This document shows positions 46,202-54,684 of a DNA stretch of 64,000 bases, piece by piece. Location: contig NZ_BBYA01000008.1 in the NCBI RefSeq assembly GCF_001050275.1, positions 620,001-684,000 of the forward strand, read 5' to 3'. Every line of letters starts with the position of its first letter. The stretch's first letter is position 1. This DNA comes from Leptolinea tardivitalis. GTDB lineage: Bacteria; Chloroflexota; Anaerolineae; Anaerolineales; Anaerolineaceae. The position numbers and the translations under genes were made by a program. The notes beneath the pieces are model-generated. The model ran no database searches, was not told the DNA's origin, and saw only the letters and a list, made by a program, of their open reading frames with translations.

Positions 46202-46684
46202 GTGAAAGCGATATCTGAACAACTCAGGGAAGCAATGCGGCAATGGACAACGGGGGTTTGCATCGTTTGCAGTAGATTTGGAAATATGGTTCATGGGATG
46301 ACAGTAAATTCTTTTACGTCAGTTTCTCTCGATCCTCCAATTGTCGCCATAACTTTGGCCAACCAAACGCGGACTGCCAATCTGGTGCAAAAATCCGGCC
46401 GATTCTCGGTGTCAATTCTGGCCAAAAATCAGAAATCATTAGCGGAAAAATTTTCCGGAAAAGTTATTGAAGGTCCTGGACGATTTGATAATGTTTCGAC
46501 GGTACTGTTACCCAACGAAATTCCGGGAATTGCAGAATCTTTATCTTTACTGGCATGTGAGGTAATCCAGGTTATCCCTTTGAAAAACTCCTCTATTTAT
46601 CTGGGGAAAGTACTGTATTCTGAAGTAATTCATCAATCCCTGGAACCTTTGGTTTATCAAAATAGGGAATATAAAACATTATGA
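46202..46684 (+). CDS. Flavin reductase-like FMN-binding protein
   Basis: A 160-residue split-barrel protein. The conserved flavin-binding stretch GMTVNSFTSVSLDPPIVAIT and the N terminus LREAMRQWTTGVCIVCSRFG are characteristic of the flavin reductase family that supplies reduced FMN or binds it. The start is a GTG at 46202 with AAAGGTG upstream; its stop overlaps the next gene by 4 bp (ATGA). Confidence 0.87.
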   Translation: MKAISEQLREAMRQWTTGVCIVCSRFGNMVHGMTVNSFTSVSLDPPIVAITLANQTRTANLVQKSGRFSVSILAKNQKSLAEKFSGKVIEGPGRFDNVSTVLLPNEIPGIAESLSLLACEVIQVIPLKNSSIYLGKVLYSEVIHQSLEPLVYQNREYKTL

Positions 46685-47253
46685 AAAAGCAAACCATCAG
46701 TAATGAAGACCGACAAATCTTATTGGAATTAGCACGACGTTCAATTGAAGCAGCTGCCCGCAAAAGATCTCTTCCGGTAGTGCATACAGGTGATTATTCA
46801 GAAAGACTACAGGAAGATGGAGCCAGTTTTGTCACGTTAACAATACAAGGGTCATTACGTGGTTGTATTGGAACTCTGGAGGCGTATCAACCACTGGTAA
46901 AAGATGTTGTGGAACATGCTGCAGCGGCTGCAGTGGAGGATTTCAGATTCAATCCGGTATCGCCTTCTGAAATTCAAACGATCGCCATCGAGATTTCTGT
47001 TCTTTCAAAACCTGAAAGATTGATATATTCGACTACTGAAGAATTATTGGAAAAGCTTAATCCTAAAATTGATGGTGTGATCTTGAAAGACGGGCGGGCA
47101 AGAGCAACATTTTTACCGCAGGTTTGGGAGCAATTACCTGATAAAAATGAATTTCTTTCCCATCTATGCAACAAAATGGGCTCACCATCAAACCTGTGGA
47201 AAATAAAAAACCTGGAGGTTTTCACCTACCAGGTTGAAGAATTTCATGACTGA
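46681..47253 (+). CDS. AMMECR1-domain protein
   Basis: A 190-residue AMMECR1 domain with the family signature GSLRGCIGTLEAY and the stretch FNPVSPSEIQTIAIEISVLS, then LKDGRARATFLPQVWEQLPD near the C terminus. The biochemical role of the family in bacteria is unclear; it often occurs next to MEMO-like or radical SAM genes. Here it is translationally coupled to the flavin reductase gene, which suggests a redox or radical-linked context. Confidence 0.9.
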   Translation: MKKQTISNEDRQILLELARRSIEAAARKRSLPVVHTGDYSERLQEDGASFVTLTIQGSLRGCIGTLEAYQPLVKDVVEHAAAAAVEDFRFNPVSPSEIQTIAIEISVLSKPERLIYSTTEELLEKLNPKIDGVILKDGRARATFLPQVWEQLPDKNEFLSHLCNKMGSPSNLWKIKNLEVFTYQVEEFHD

Positions 47254-47256
47254 TTT

Positions 47257-47913
47257 CTAAAACTTTGTTGCTTCGTTATATGCCTGCCCGTAGAAGTGCG
47301 CTATGATAAGAGTTGAAAATGGAATAGTGATTAAGAGTCCAACCACGCAGGCAATGACTCCAGCCCCGCCGATCATGCCGGCAATTAATGAACCAAGCCA
47401 GGTCAAAAGGTAAGCCACGGGGGCTTTCTTAATCAGGGCAAAGATTTCACCAAGGCGAAAACCGGCACCGATCTCTTCATTGTTATTAAGAAAGAGGGCG
47501 TAGGCAGCTGGCAGAATAAATACCATTACAAGACTATAGATCAGATTGAGTATACTGGTGCAGATCGTGATTATAGCCAAACCGCCCAGTATCGCACCGG
47601 TGCCATTATCAGAAGAAGCTGATTGTGCCATGGCATTTGATAAAGTGCTGGGTATCTGGAAAATCATTGTTGGAATGGAATAAACAAAGGAGATCACAAA
47701 CGCTTTCAAGCCACGAGATAAGAATTTCCCGAAATCAGTTTCCGGAATGACAACGGGTTCTTTACGAATGATTTGAAGTGTAATTTCTAATCCCCAACCC
47801 AGAAGATAAAACCAACCAACAATTGGAATAAGAAAAATCAGACCAGGTATGATTAACTTTTTGAACCAATTTTGATCTTTAAAAGCAAAACTAAAAGGTG
47901 ATCCGAAATCCAT
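47257..47913 (-). CDS. DUF4013-type membrane protein
   Basis: A 218-residue polytopic membrane protein. The N terminus FGSPFSFAFKDQNWFKKLII followed by LIPIVGWFYLLGWGLEI is typical of the DUF4013 family, with four to six hydrophobic segments. No biochemical function is known. It lies downstream of two c-di-AMP-receptor-like genes in the same orientation (19-bp gap). Confidence 0.78.
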   Translation of the reverse strand: MDFGSPFSFAFKDQNWFKKLIIPGLIFLIPIVGWFYLLGWGLEITLQIIRKEPVVIPETDFGKFLSRGLKAFVISFVYSIPTMIFQIPSTLSNAMAQSASSDNGTGAILGGLAIITICTSILNLIYSLVMVFILPAAYALFLNNNEEIGAGFRLGEIFALIKKAPVAYLLTWLGSLIAGMIGGAGVIACVVGLLITIPFSTLIIAHFYGQAYNEATKF

Positions 47914-47932
47914 TTAATTTCTCCTCATTATG

Positions 47933-48199
47933 TTAGAAATGAATAAATTGATCCACTTTTATTACAAATACAGTGGCTTTTTTCGTCCCTTGCTCCTGTG
48001 GTTGCAGGCAATTTTCTTTGATGGTAGCAATGGCTTTTTCTACTTGATCATCTTCAACCCCAATCAGAAGAGTAGTTGAGCCGCGATGAAAAAAGCCTCC
48101 GGTAGAAGCAATCATCGTAACAGAAAATCCAGATTCAGTAAGTGCATGAGATACCTGATCGTTATCTACATCCCTGATGATAGTAATGATCAATTTCAT
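47933..48199 (-). CDS. Cyclic-di-AMP receptor-like P-II fold protein, copy 2
   Basis: 88 residues resembling the DarA/PstA (CdAMP_rec) family: MKLIITIIRDVDNDQVSHAL, then GFSVTMIASTGGFFHRGSTT, the nucleotide-binding loop region of the family, then LLIGVEDDQVEKAIATIKENC. The family binds c-di-AMP as a trimer. It is encoded 3 bp after a longer paralogue, and the C-terminal strand is shortened relative to typical members. Confidence 0.85.
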   Translation of the reverse strand: MKLIITIIRDVDNDQVSHALTESGFSVTMIASTGGFFHRGSTTLLIGVEDDQVEKAIATIKENCLQPQEQGTKKATVFVIKVDQFIHF

Positions 48200-48202
48200 G
48201 GT

Positions 48203-48556
48203 CTAAAACTCCTCAAAATGTTCGATATCGATATTAAAAATCGTAGCACCACCAACATTGATTGGGGTAGGCGTTGGAAGCGGCAACGGGGCACTTTCCA
48301 ATGGAACTGCCAGATATTCAATCCTCTGCCGGCAGCTTTCTTTTAATGCACTTTGTGCTTTTTCAATTTCATCAGGTTTAAGGCCCAAAAGAAGAGTGGC
48401 ATTGCGGCGGCCCAAAAAGCCACCTACACTGGGAAGCCGGGTAGGCATAATATTCACCGCTTTTAAAGCGGAATAGGCCGCATCTATGTCTTGTGCCTGA
48501 ATTACGGCGATGAACATTTTTGAAATTTCGTTATCGGTAGATTTGATGGCGTCCAT
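48203..48556 (-). CDS. Cyclic-di-AMP receptor-like P-II fold protein, copy 1
   Basis: 117 residues of the same family: KMFIAVIQAQDIDAAYSALK, LPSVGGFLGRRNATLLLG and PDEIEKAQSALKESCRQR, with an extended C terminus containing a Pro-rich stretch PLPLPTPTPINVGG. The frame could also begin at the internal ATG (about 48517), which would remove 13 N-terminal residues. Upstream in the transcript and just before the second copy, so the two could form mixed trimers. Confidence 0.85.
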   Translation of the reverse strand: MDAIKSTDNEISKMFIAVIQAQDIDAAYSALKAVNIMPTRLPSVGGFLGRRNATLLLGLKPDEIEKAQSALKESCRQRIEYLAVPLESAPLPLPTPTPINVGGATIFNIDIEHFEEF

Positions 48557-48676
48557 AATCTCTCAAAGATTAATCTGATATTAAATTCCATTCGTATTGT
48601 ACATACAGGCGGGTGAAAGGTCAAATCGTAATTTATAATTGATTAAGGAAAATTAAGAATAGATACGGAATTTACC

Positions 48677-51600
48677 ATGGCTTACTTTGATTCATTCTAT
48701 AACAGTTCAGAGGATACATCAGATTCGGAGAATCCATCATTACCGGATGGTGGTGAAGAGCCTGAAAATGAATCACCTCAATCACAACCACAGGAAATAA
48801 AACCTGATTTCCCATTAGAAGATAGAGATGAGGATTCAGAGAAGAATAAACAAGGTCATAAAAAACCGCCGTATCCTTTAAATAACCACGATGATTTCTT
48901 ATTGAATGATACAGGCGAACAAAGAGCTTTCAGCGAAAATAGATTTACAACTACTGGGGGGACTGTTGTACCCAAACGGCATGCCCCACCGTATGCAACA
49001 CAACCTTTCTTTCAACCACAAATAACTGGTGCAACCAAGGTGGCTTCACAACCGTTGCCAACAGAAGGTAAAACGAGATCAGACGGTGTAACCACAACTG
49101 GTACTGTTCAGACCAACACCAATGCTGGTAAAAATCGCACACAAGTCATTTCAACTCCAGCTGGTGGTAGCAAACCACCTGCAAAGTATAAAAACAAAAC
49201 CCCGGGTAAAGATACTGGTTGTTTTGTAAAGGCACTTATCATCATATTGATTGTTGGCCTGGCTGCAGTTTTCATCATGGGTGCTGCGGCCATCTATCAA
49301 TACTTCTCCTTGGCTTCTTCATTACCAGGAATCGAAAATCTATCTGAAAAAACGTCGCAGTTCGAAACCACCCGCATAATGGACAGGAACGGCGATTTAC
49401 TCTATGAATTATTGAGTCCAACAGCCGGACGAAGGACCTACGTTCCGTTGGAAAAGATCTCACCATACCTGATTGCTGCCACAATCGCAACAGAAGACAA
49501 GGATTACTATAATCATCCGGGTTTTGACCCCTATGCGATTTTTCGAGCATTGGTGCAAAACTATACATCTGGAGAAACTGTTTCGGGTGCTTCGACAATT
49601 ACACAACAACTGGCACGTATGCTTCTCTTTTCACAGGAAGAACGTGTAGAAGTCTCACTTCGACGTAAGGCTCGCGAAATTGTTCTGGCTGCAGAAATTA
49701 CCCGTAAATATTCGAAAGAACAAATACTGGAAATGTATTTAAATGAAGCATATTACAGTAATATGGCTTATGGTATTGAAGCCGCTGCAGAGACATATTT
49801 CAATACAACAGCCGATAAATTGACATTAAGTCAGGCGTCATTTCTAGCCGGTTTGCCTCAGTCGCCGGGGGTATATGATATCTTCACAAATCGAGAAGAT
49901 ACTTTGCGCCGCCAGGTGCAAGTTCTTGACTTAATGGTTCAACTCTCGAATGAAAGAAATTGCATTTATGTAAGTACAAATGTGCAACCTGTTTGCATCG
50001 ATGCCAACAGCGCCGCTACAGCTGCCGTTGAAACTTCTGATTACCCATTTGAAATACGTCAAAACAACATGCGATTTCCACATTGGGTCAATTACATTCG
50101 ATCACAGTTGGAACAGCAGTATGATCCACAAACGATCTACCGATCTGGATTTACTGTTTACACAACTATTGACCCCACCATGCAGGAAATGGCTGAAAGA
50201 ATTGTAAAAGAACAGGTTGACACACTGGCTGATTACAATGTTTCAGATGGAGCGCTCGTGGCAATTCAACCATCCACAGGTCAAATACTCAGCATGGTTG
50301 GATCGGCAGATTTTAATAATGTGGAGATAAGCGGGCAGGTGAATATGGCGGTCAGTCCACGACAACCCGGTTCTTCCATAAAACCATTAACCTATACGGC
50401 TGCATTTGAAAAAGGATGGACACCGGCAACGATAATTTGGGATGTCCCCAGTGAATTTCCCCCCAGCGGAGATCCCAATGACCCCAGAGAACCTTACAAA
50501 CCCATCAATTATGATGAAAAATTCCATGGACCGGTGACGGTTCGCACAGCTCTGGCTAACTCATACAATATTCCGGCTGTAAAAACACTTCAATATATTG
50601 GAATTTATGATAACAAAGATACTCCAGAACCAGATGGTTTCATCAATTTTGCCAAACGGATGGGAATAAACACCCTGACACGCGATGATTATGGATTGTC
50701 ACTAACCCTCGGAGGAGGGGAAGTTACTTTATTAGATATGACATCTGCATTTGCCATTTATGCCAATCAGGGTATGCGGGTAAAACCTGTTTCGATCTTA
50801 AAAATCGAGGATTACTCAGGGAATCTTATCTACCAATACAAACCAGAAGAACCGGAACAGGTAATTCGGCCTGAACATGCCTACCTGATCACCTCGATAC
50901 TTTCTGATAATAAAGCAAGGGCTCCTATGTTTGGGGAGAACAGCGTTTTACGAATGCCTTTCGATGCTGCTGCAAAAACAGGAACAACCAACAATTATCG
51001 AGATAACTGGACGATGGGTTATACGCCGGATCTGGCTGTTGGAGTTTGGGTAGGTAATGCCGATTACTCACCAATGCAAAATACAACAGGCGTTACGGGA
51101 GCTGCTCCCATTTGGTCAGCTTTTATGAAAGAAGCAGCCCCTTATATTTCCCACGATAATCCAACTCCGTTCAAGCGTCCAGGTGGTATTATCGATAAGG
51201 TAATATGTACAATTTCAGGAACAGAACCGTCTGAAGACTGCCCTGAGACACGATCAGAAATTTTTGCATCCGATCAATTACCTTTACCGAAAAATAAAGA
51301 TTTTTATTCAAAAGTGACTATCGACACATGGACTGGATACCTGGCTTCAGGAGAATGTCAGGAATTTCAGAAGGCAGTACGGGCATTATCCATTGATGAT
51401 AAATGGGGAAAAGATTGGCTTTCGAATACAGATGAAGGTCGGGAGTGGTTAAAAAAAGCCGGCCTAAGCAAGAATGTACGGTTTGCCCCCGAGAGGCAAT
51501 GTAAAGCATCTGATCCAAAACCAACCATATTCTTCCCCGGCCTCGAAGATGGTCAGACGATAACAGAAAGCCCGTTTGATATTTATGCTGTGGCAGATGT

Positions 51601-51964
51601 ACCATCTGGTTTCAAGGAGTTTTACCTCGAATACGGAATAGGCGAAGATCCGGGTGATTGGATAAAACTAGCCGGACCATTTGATTCCACCAGGCCAACA
51701 CCAGATAGAATCGTGACCTGGGATGTTAGTGAATTAACCGGAAATATTGTTACTGTCAGGCTGGTGATGGTGGGTCAGGACGAAAATTATGCAGAGAAGA
51801 GGATTCACCTCATTCTGAATGTCCCGCCACCCACTCCCATGCCGACGGCAACACCAACCATCACACCTGAACCATCCCTTACACCTACAAATACTGAAGT
51901 TCCACCACAGCCTACTGGGACTGTAGAACCAATTACAACTACACCCGAAAATTCAGTATCATAG
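48677..51964 (+). CDS. Class A penicillin-binding protein (PBP1A-type)
   Basis: A 1,095-residue bifunctional peptidoglycan synthase. It has an unusually long, polar, low-complexity cytoplasmic N terminus (about 180 residues) and one membrane helix (about 182-212). A GT51 transglycosylase domain follows (ATEDKDYYNHPGFD, GASTITQQLARML), then a transpeptidase with Ser566 in SSIK, NSYN and Lys767-Thr-Gly. The C-terminal extension (about 860-1,095) has a PBP1C-like Ig segment (ADVPSGFKEFYLEYGIGED) and a Thr/Pro tail. It lacks an adjacent macroglobulin gene, unlike E. coli pbpC-yfhM. Confidence 0.93.
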   Translation: MAYFDSFYNSSEDTSDSENPSLPDGGEEPENESPQSQPQEIKPDFPLEDRDEDSEKNKQGHKKPPYPLNNHDDFLLNDTGEQRAFSENRFTTTGGTVVPKRHAPPYATQPFFQPQITGATKVASQPLPTEGKTRSDGVTTTGTVQTNTNAGKNRTQVISTPAGGSKPPAKYKNKTPGKDTGCFVKALIIILIVGLAAVFIMGAAAIYQYFSLASSLPGIENLSEKTSQFETTRIMDRNGDLLYELLSPTAGRRTYVPLEKISPYLIAATIATEDKDYYNHPGFDPYAIFRALVQNYTSGETVSGASTITQQLARMLLFSQEERVEVSLRRKAREIVLAAEITRKYSKEQILEMYLNEAYYSNMAYGIEAAAETYFNTTADKLTLSQASFLAGLPQSPGVYDIFTNREDTLRRQVQVLDLMVQLSNERNCIYVSTNVQPVCIDANSAATAAVETSDYPFEIRQNNMRFPHWVNYIRSQLEQQYDPQTIYRSGFTVYTTIDPTMQEMAERIVKEQVDTLADYNVSDGALVAIQPSTGQILSMVGSADFNNVEISGQVNMAVSPRQPGSSIKPLTYTAAFEKGWTPATIIWDVPSEFPPSGDPNDPREPYKPINYDEKFHGPVTVRTALANSYNIPAVKTLQYIGIYDNKDTPEPDGFINFAKRMGINTLTRDDYGLSLTLGGGEVTLLDMTSAFAIYANQGMRVKPVSILKIEDYSGNLIYQYKPEEPEQVIRPEHAYLITSILSDNKARAPMFGENSVLRMPFDAAAKTGTTNNYRDNWTMGYTPDLAVGVWVGNADYSPMQNTTGVTGAAPIWSAFMKEAAPYISHDNPTPFKRPGGIIDKVICTISGTEPSEDCPETRSEIFASDQLPLPKNKDFYSKVTIDTWTGYLASGECQEFQKAVRALSIDDKWGKDWLSNTDEGREWLKKAGLSKNVRFAPERQCKASDPKPTIFFPGLEDGQTITESPFDIYAVADVPSGFKEFYLEYGIGEDPGDWIKLAGPFDSTRPTPDRIVTWDVSELTGNIVTVRLVMVGQDENYAEKRIHLILNVPPPTPMPTATPTITPEPSLTPTNTEVPPQPTGTVEPITTTPENSVS

Positions 51965-51997
51965 AGGAACAGGATAAAAGTACATCAGAAAAGGATC

Positions 51998-53314
51998 ATG
52001 GCGACATCAACCATGAAAAAAGAGATTCCGAAAAAATCAAGCAGTAAAGAAACTGTTGAACAGGCAAAGCAGGTACTTCAAGGAAAAGCAAAAAAATCCG
52101 GATTTCGGAAAATTGCGCCTTTTCTTGGACCAGCTTTTATTGCCAGTGTAGCCTATGTTGATCCCGGTAATTTTGCCACCAATATACAAAGTGGTGCCCA
52201 ATTCGGATATCTGCTTTTATGGGTAATCATTGGTTCAAATATCATGGCCATGCTGGTGCAGACACTTTCTGCTAAACTGGGGATTGCCACCGGCAAAAAC
52301 CTCGCTGAGATTTGCCGTGAACGTTTCCCGAAACCTGTAGTGTGGATAATGTGGGCGCTTATGGAAATTGTGGCCATGGCGACCGATCTGGCAGAATTTT
52401 TGGGGGCTGCTCTTGGTTTTAATCTGTTGCTTGGTGTTCCGCTTTATCTGGCAGGGATTCTTACTGCCATAGCCACATTCTTAATACTTGGTTTTGAGAA
52501 ATCAGGATTTCGATCACTTGAAACGATCATTACAGCTTTTGTCGGTGTGATTGCTATTGCCTATGTTGTTGAAACCTTCCTGGATAAACCTGATTGGGGT
52601 TTGGTTGCAAATTCTATTTTGGTTCCAAGATTTGCCGGCACAGAAAGTGTTTTACTGGCTACAGGTATTCTTGGCGCCACCGTCATGCCGCATGCCATAT
52701 TTTTACATTCAGCATTAACTCAAAATCGGATTGTTGTTCGTAAGCCTAAATTGATGCAGAAGTTATTCCGTTACGAACAGATTGATGTTTTTATTGCTAT
52801 GGGAGCTGCCAGTCTCATCAATGCAGCTATGTTAATCATGGCTGCTTCCACATTCCACCGTAGTGGTCTGACTTCAGTTGGAACGATTGAACAGGCATAT
52901 ATAACGCTTGAGCCCTTATTAGGGAAGGCTGCATCATGGGTATTTGGTCTTTCTTTATTGGCATCTGGTTTGTCTTCTGCTTCAGTAGGCACTATGGCAG
53001 GACAGGTCATCATGCAGGGATTTTTGCATTTTGAGATCCCTGTTTGGATCAGACGATTAGTCACAATGATTCCATCTTTGATTGTTATTTTTATTGGATT
53101 GGAACCAACCAGAACATTGGTGATCAGTCAGGTTGCATTGAGCTTTGGTTTACCATTTGCCATCATTCCTTTGGTTTACTTTACAGCCAAAAAAGATATC
53201 ATGGGTGTCTTGGTAAATCACAAATTGACAACGATTGCCGCGAGTCTGGTTGCATTGCTGATTGTTGTTCTAAATGTCTTCCTTATTGTCAATTCAATTG
53301 GGAAAGGTATCTGA
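51998..53314 (+). CDS. mntH: Nramp-family divalent metal transporter (MntH-type)
   Basis: A 438-residue polytopic membrane protein that imports Mn2+ or Fe2+ with protons. It has the two metal-binding motifs DPGNF (Asp55, Asn58) and MPHAIFLHS (Met230). The first 38 residues are a Lys-rich cytoplasmic extension. Its stop TGA overlaps the ATG of the next gene (TGATG), so it is translationally coupled to a universal stress protein. Confidence 0.92.
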   Translation: MATSTMKKEIPKKSSSKETVEQAKQVLQGKAKKSGFRKIAPFLGPAFIASVAYVDPGNFATNIQSGAQFGYLLLWVIIGSNIMAMLVQTLSAKLGIATGKNLAEICRERFPKPVVWIMWALMEIVAMATDLAEFLGAALGFNLLLGVPLYLAGILTAIATFLILGFEKSGFRSLETIITAFVGVIAIAYVVETFLDKPDWGLVANSILVPRFAGTESVLLATGILGATVMPHAIFLHSALTQNRIVVRKPKLMQKLFRYEQIDVFIAMGAASLINAAMLIMAASTFHRSGLTSVGTIEQAYITLEPLLGKAASWVFGLSLLASGLSSASVGTMAGQVIMQGFLHFEIPVWIRRLVTMIPSLIVIFIGLEPTRTLVISQVALSFGLPFAIIPLVYFTAKKDIMGVLVNHKLTTIAASLVALLIVVLNVFLIVNSIGKGI

Positions 53315-54225
53315 TGTTTAAACACATTCTTGTTCCTTTGGATGGATCATCACTTGCTGAGAGTGTCATTCCCGTCGTGGGCGCTCTAGCGAATTGCCTG
53401 AAAGCAAAAATAACCCTAATACATATTATTGAAGCCAATCCTCCTGAAACTGTTCATGGACAGCACCATATCTCGAATGAAATGGAGGCGTGTCAATATC
53501 TAGAGCAAATTGCTTCAGGATTACGGAAAGACGGTTTACTGATTGAAACTCATGTGCATACCAGTTGTGTGGAAGATCTGGCTAAGAGCCTGGTTGACCA
53601 TGCAAAGGAAATAGACCATGATTTGATCGTAATGTGTACACATGGTGAGAGTGGGTGGAAGGACCGATTTATTGGTTCCATTGCCCAGCAAGTGATTGGA
53701 CTTGGAGCTTTGCCTGTTTTGCTTTTACATCCCATCGAGGATAAGGTTGGAATAAATCATAGTCGAAGTTTTAGCAAATTCCTTCTCGCTCTAGATGGTA
53801 ATGAAGACCATGAAGCAGGTGTCAAGAAATCTTTAGAGCTGGCCAGAGAATTAAAGGCCGGGTTGCACTTGTTGACCGTAGTAGAAACATATTCAACTTT
53901 AAGTGGATCAGAAGCCGCCACAGGAATGCTTCTTCCGACTGCGACATCCATAATGTTAGACCTGGAAGAGGAAGATGCACGGGAACGACTGGAGATGATG
54001 GCAACTGACTTGCGAACTAAAGGTTTTTCTGTTTCGCTAGATGTTCACAGGGGAGATCCTGTTGAATGGATTGTTAAGGATTCATACAATCATGAATGCG
54101 ACCTTATCGTTTTAGGAACGCATGGGAAAAGTGGAATAAATGCATTCTGGGCAGGTTCATCTGCTCCACGGATACCGGGACTTGTGAAAACAGCCATCCT
54201 TCTTTTTCCGGTGCATAAATCCTGA
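53314..54225 (+). CDS. Tandem universal stress protein (two UspA domains)
   Basis: 303 residues with two UspA domains: the first starts MFKHILVPLDGSSLAESV, with the ATP-binding region HGESGWKDRFIGSIAQQ; the second (from about 147) starts FSKFLLALDGNEDHEAGV and ends with LGTHGKSGINAFWAGSSAPR. The G-2x-G-9x-G-S/T type loop is present in both. The start overlaps the Nramp stop, so a role in sensing or controlling metal uptake is inferred. Confidence 0.9.
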   Translation: MFKHILVPLDGSSLAESVIPVVGALANCLKAKITLIHIIEANPPETVHGQHHISNEMEACQYLEQIASGLRKDGLLIETHVHTSCVEDLAKSLVDHAKEIDHDLIVMCTHGESGWKDRFIGSIAQQVIGLGALPVLLLHPIEDKVGINHSRSFSKFLLALDGNEDHEAGVKKSLELARELKAGLHLLTVVETYSTLSGSEAATGMLLPTATSIMLDLEEEDARERLEMMATDLRTKGFSVSLDVHRGDPVEWIVKDSYNHECDLIVLGTHGKSGINAFWAGSSAPRIPGLVKTAILLFPVHKS

Positions 54226-54228
54226 AAA

Positions 54229-54684
54229 TTAAGAATTACGAATTAATATATACCCCAAAGAAATTAATAAAAGACCGATCCCATCAAAAAGAATGAATCG
54301 GGAAATGCTGGATGATAAAGGTGCATGACCTATAGGGATTGTAATAAGGAGACAAGTCTCTCCGACGAGACCAATTGATTGCATGATGAGAGACTGAAGA
54401 TATGACGTTTTATTTTTTACAGGTTGTATTGCAGCGAATATGTAAGGAACATTCCACATGAGAAAAAGTATTCCCATTCCTCGAATAGAATAATCGCCAG
54501 ATAGTCCTATCAACTCAAAACTTGGGGAAAAACTTGTGGGAAAAAACATAAACTGAAATGCACATTGCAGATTAAAAAATAAGACTATTGCCATGAATAA
54601 TCTGGCCAGATGAGTTTTTAAAGTTGGTGATGAAAATTTACTATCAAACCTTCTGGAAAAATTTCTCTTCAATTTCATTGGCAT
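54229..54684 (-). CDS. Small multipass membrane protein
   Basis: Up to 151 residues with about four hydrophobic segments (ARLFMAIVLFFNLQCAFQFM, GMGILFLMWNVPYIFAAIQP, MQSIGLVGETCLLITIPIG and ILFDGIGLLLISLGYILI). No family recognised. The frame is open to 54732; starts at 54684 and 54678 overlap the thyX 3' end by about 40 bp, and no ribosome-binding site is clear for either. It is the last gene of the nusA-thyX transcript. Confidence 0.55.
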   Translation of the reverse strand: MPMKLKRNFSRRFDSKFSSPTLKTHLARLFMAIVLFFNLQCAFQFMFFPTSFSPSFELIGLSGDYSIRGMGILFLMWNVPYIFAAIQPVKNKTSYLQSLIMQSIGLVGETCLLITIPIGHAPLSSSISRFILFDGIGLLLISLGYILIRNS

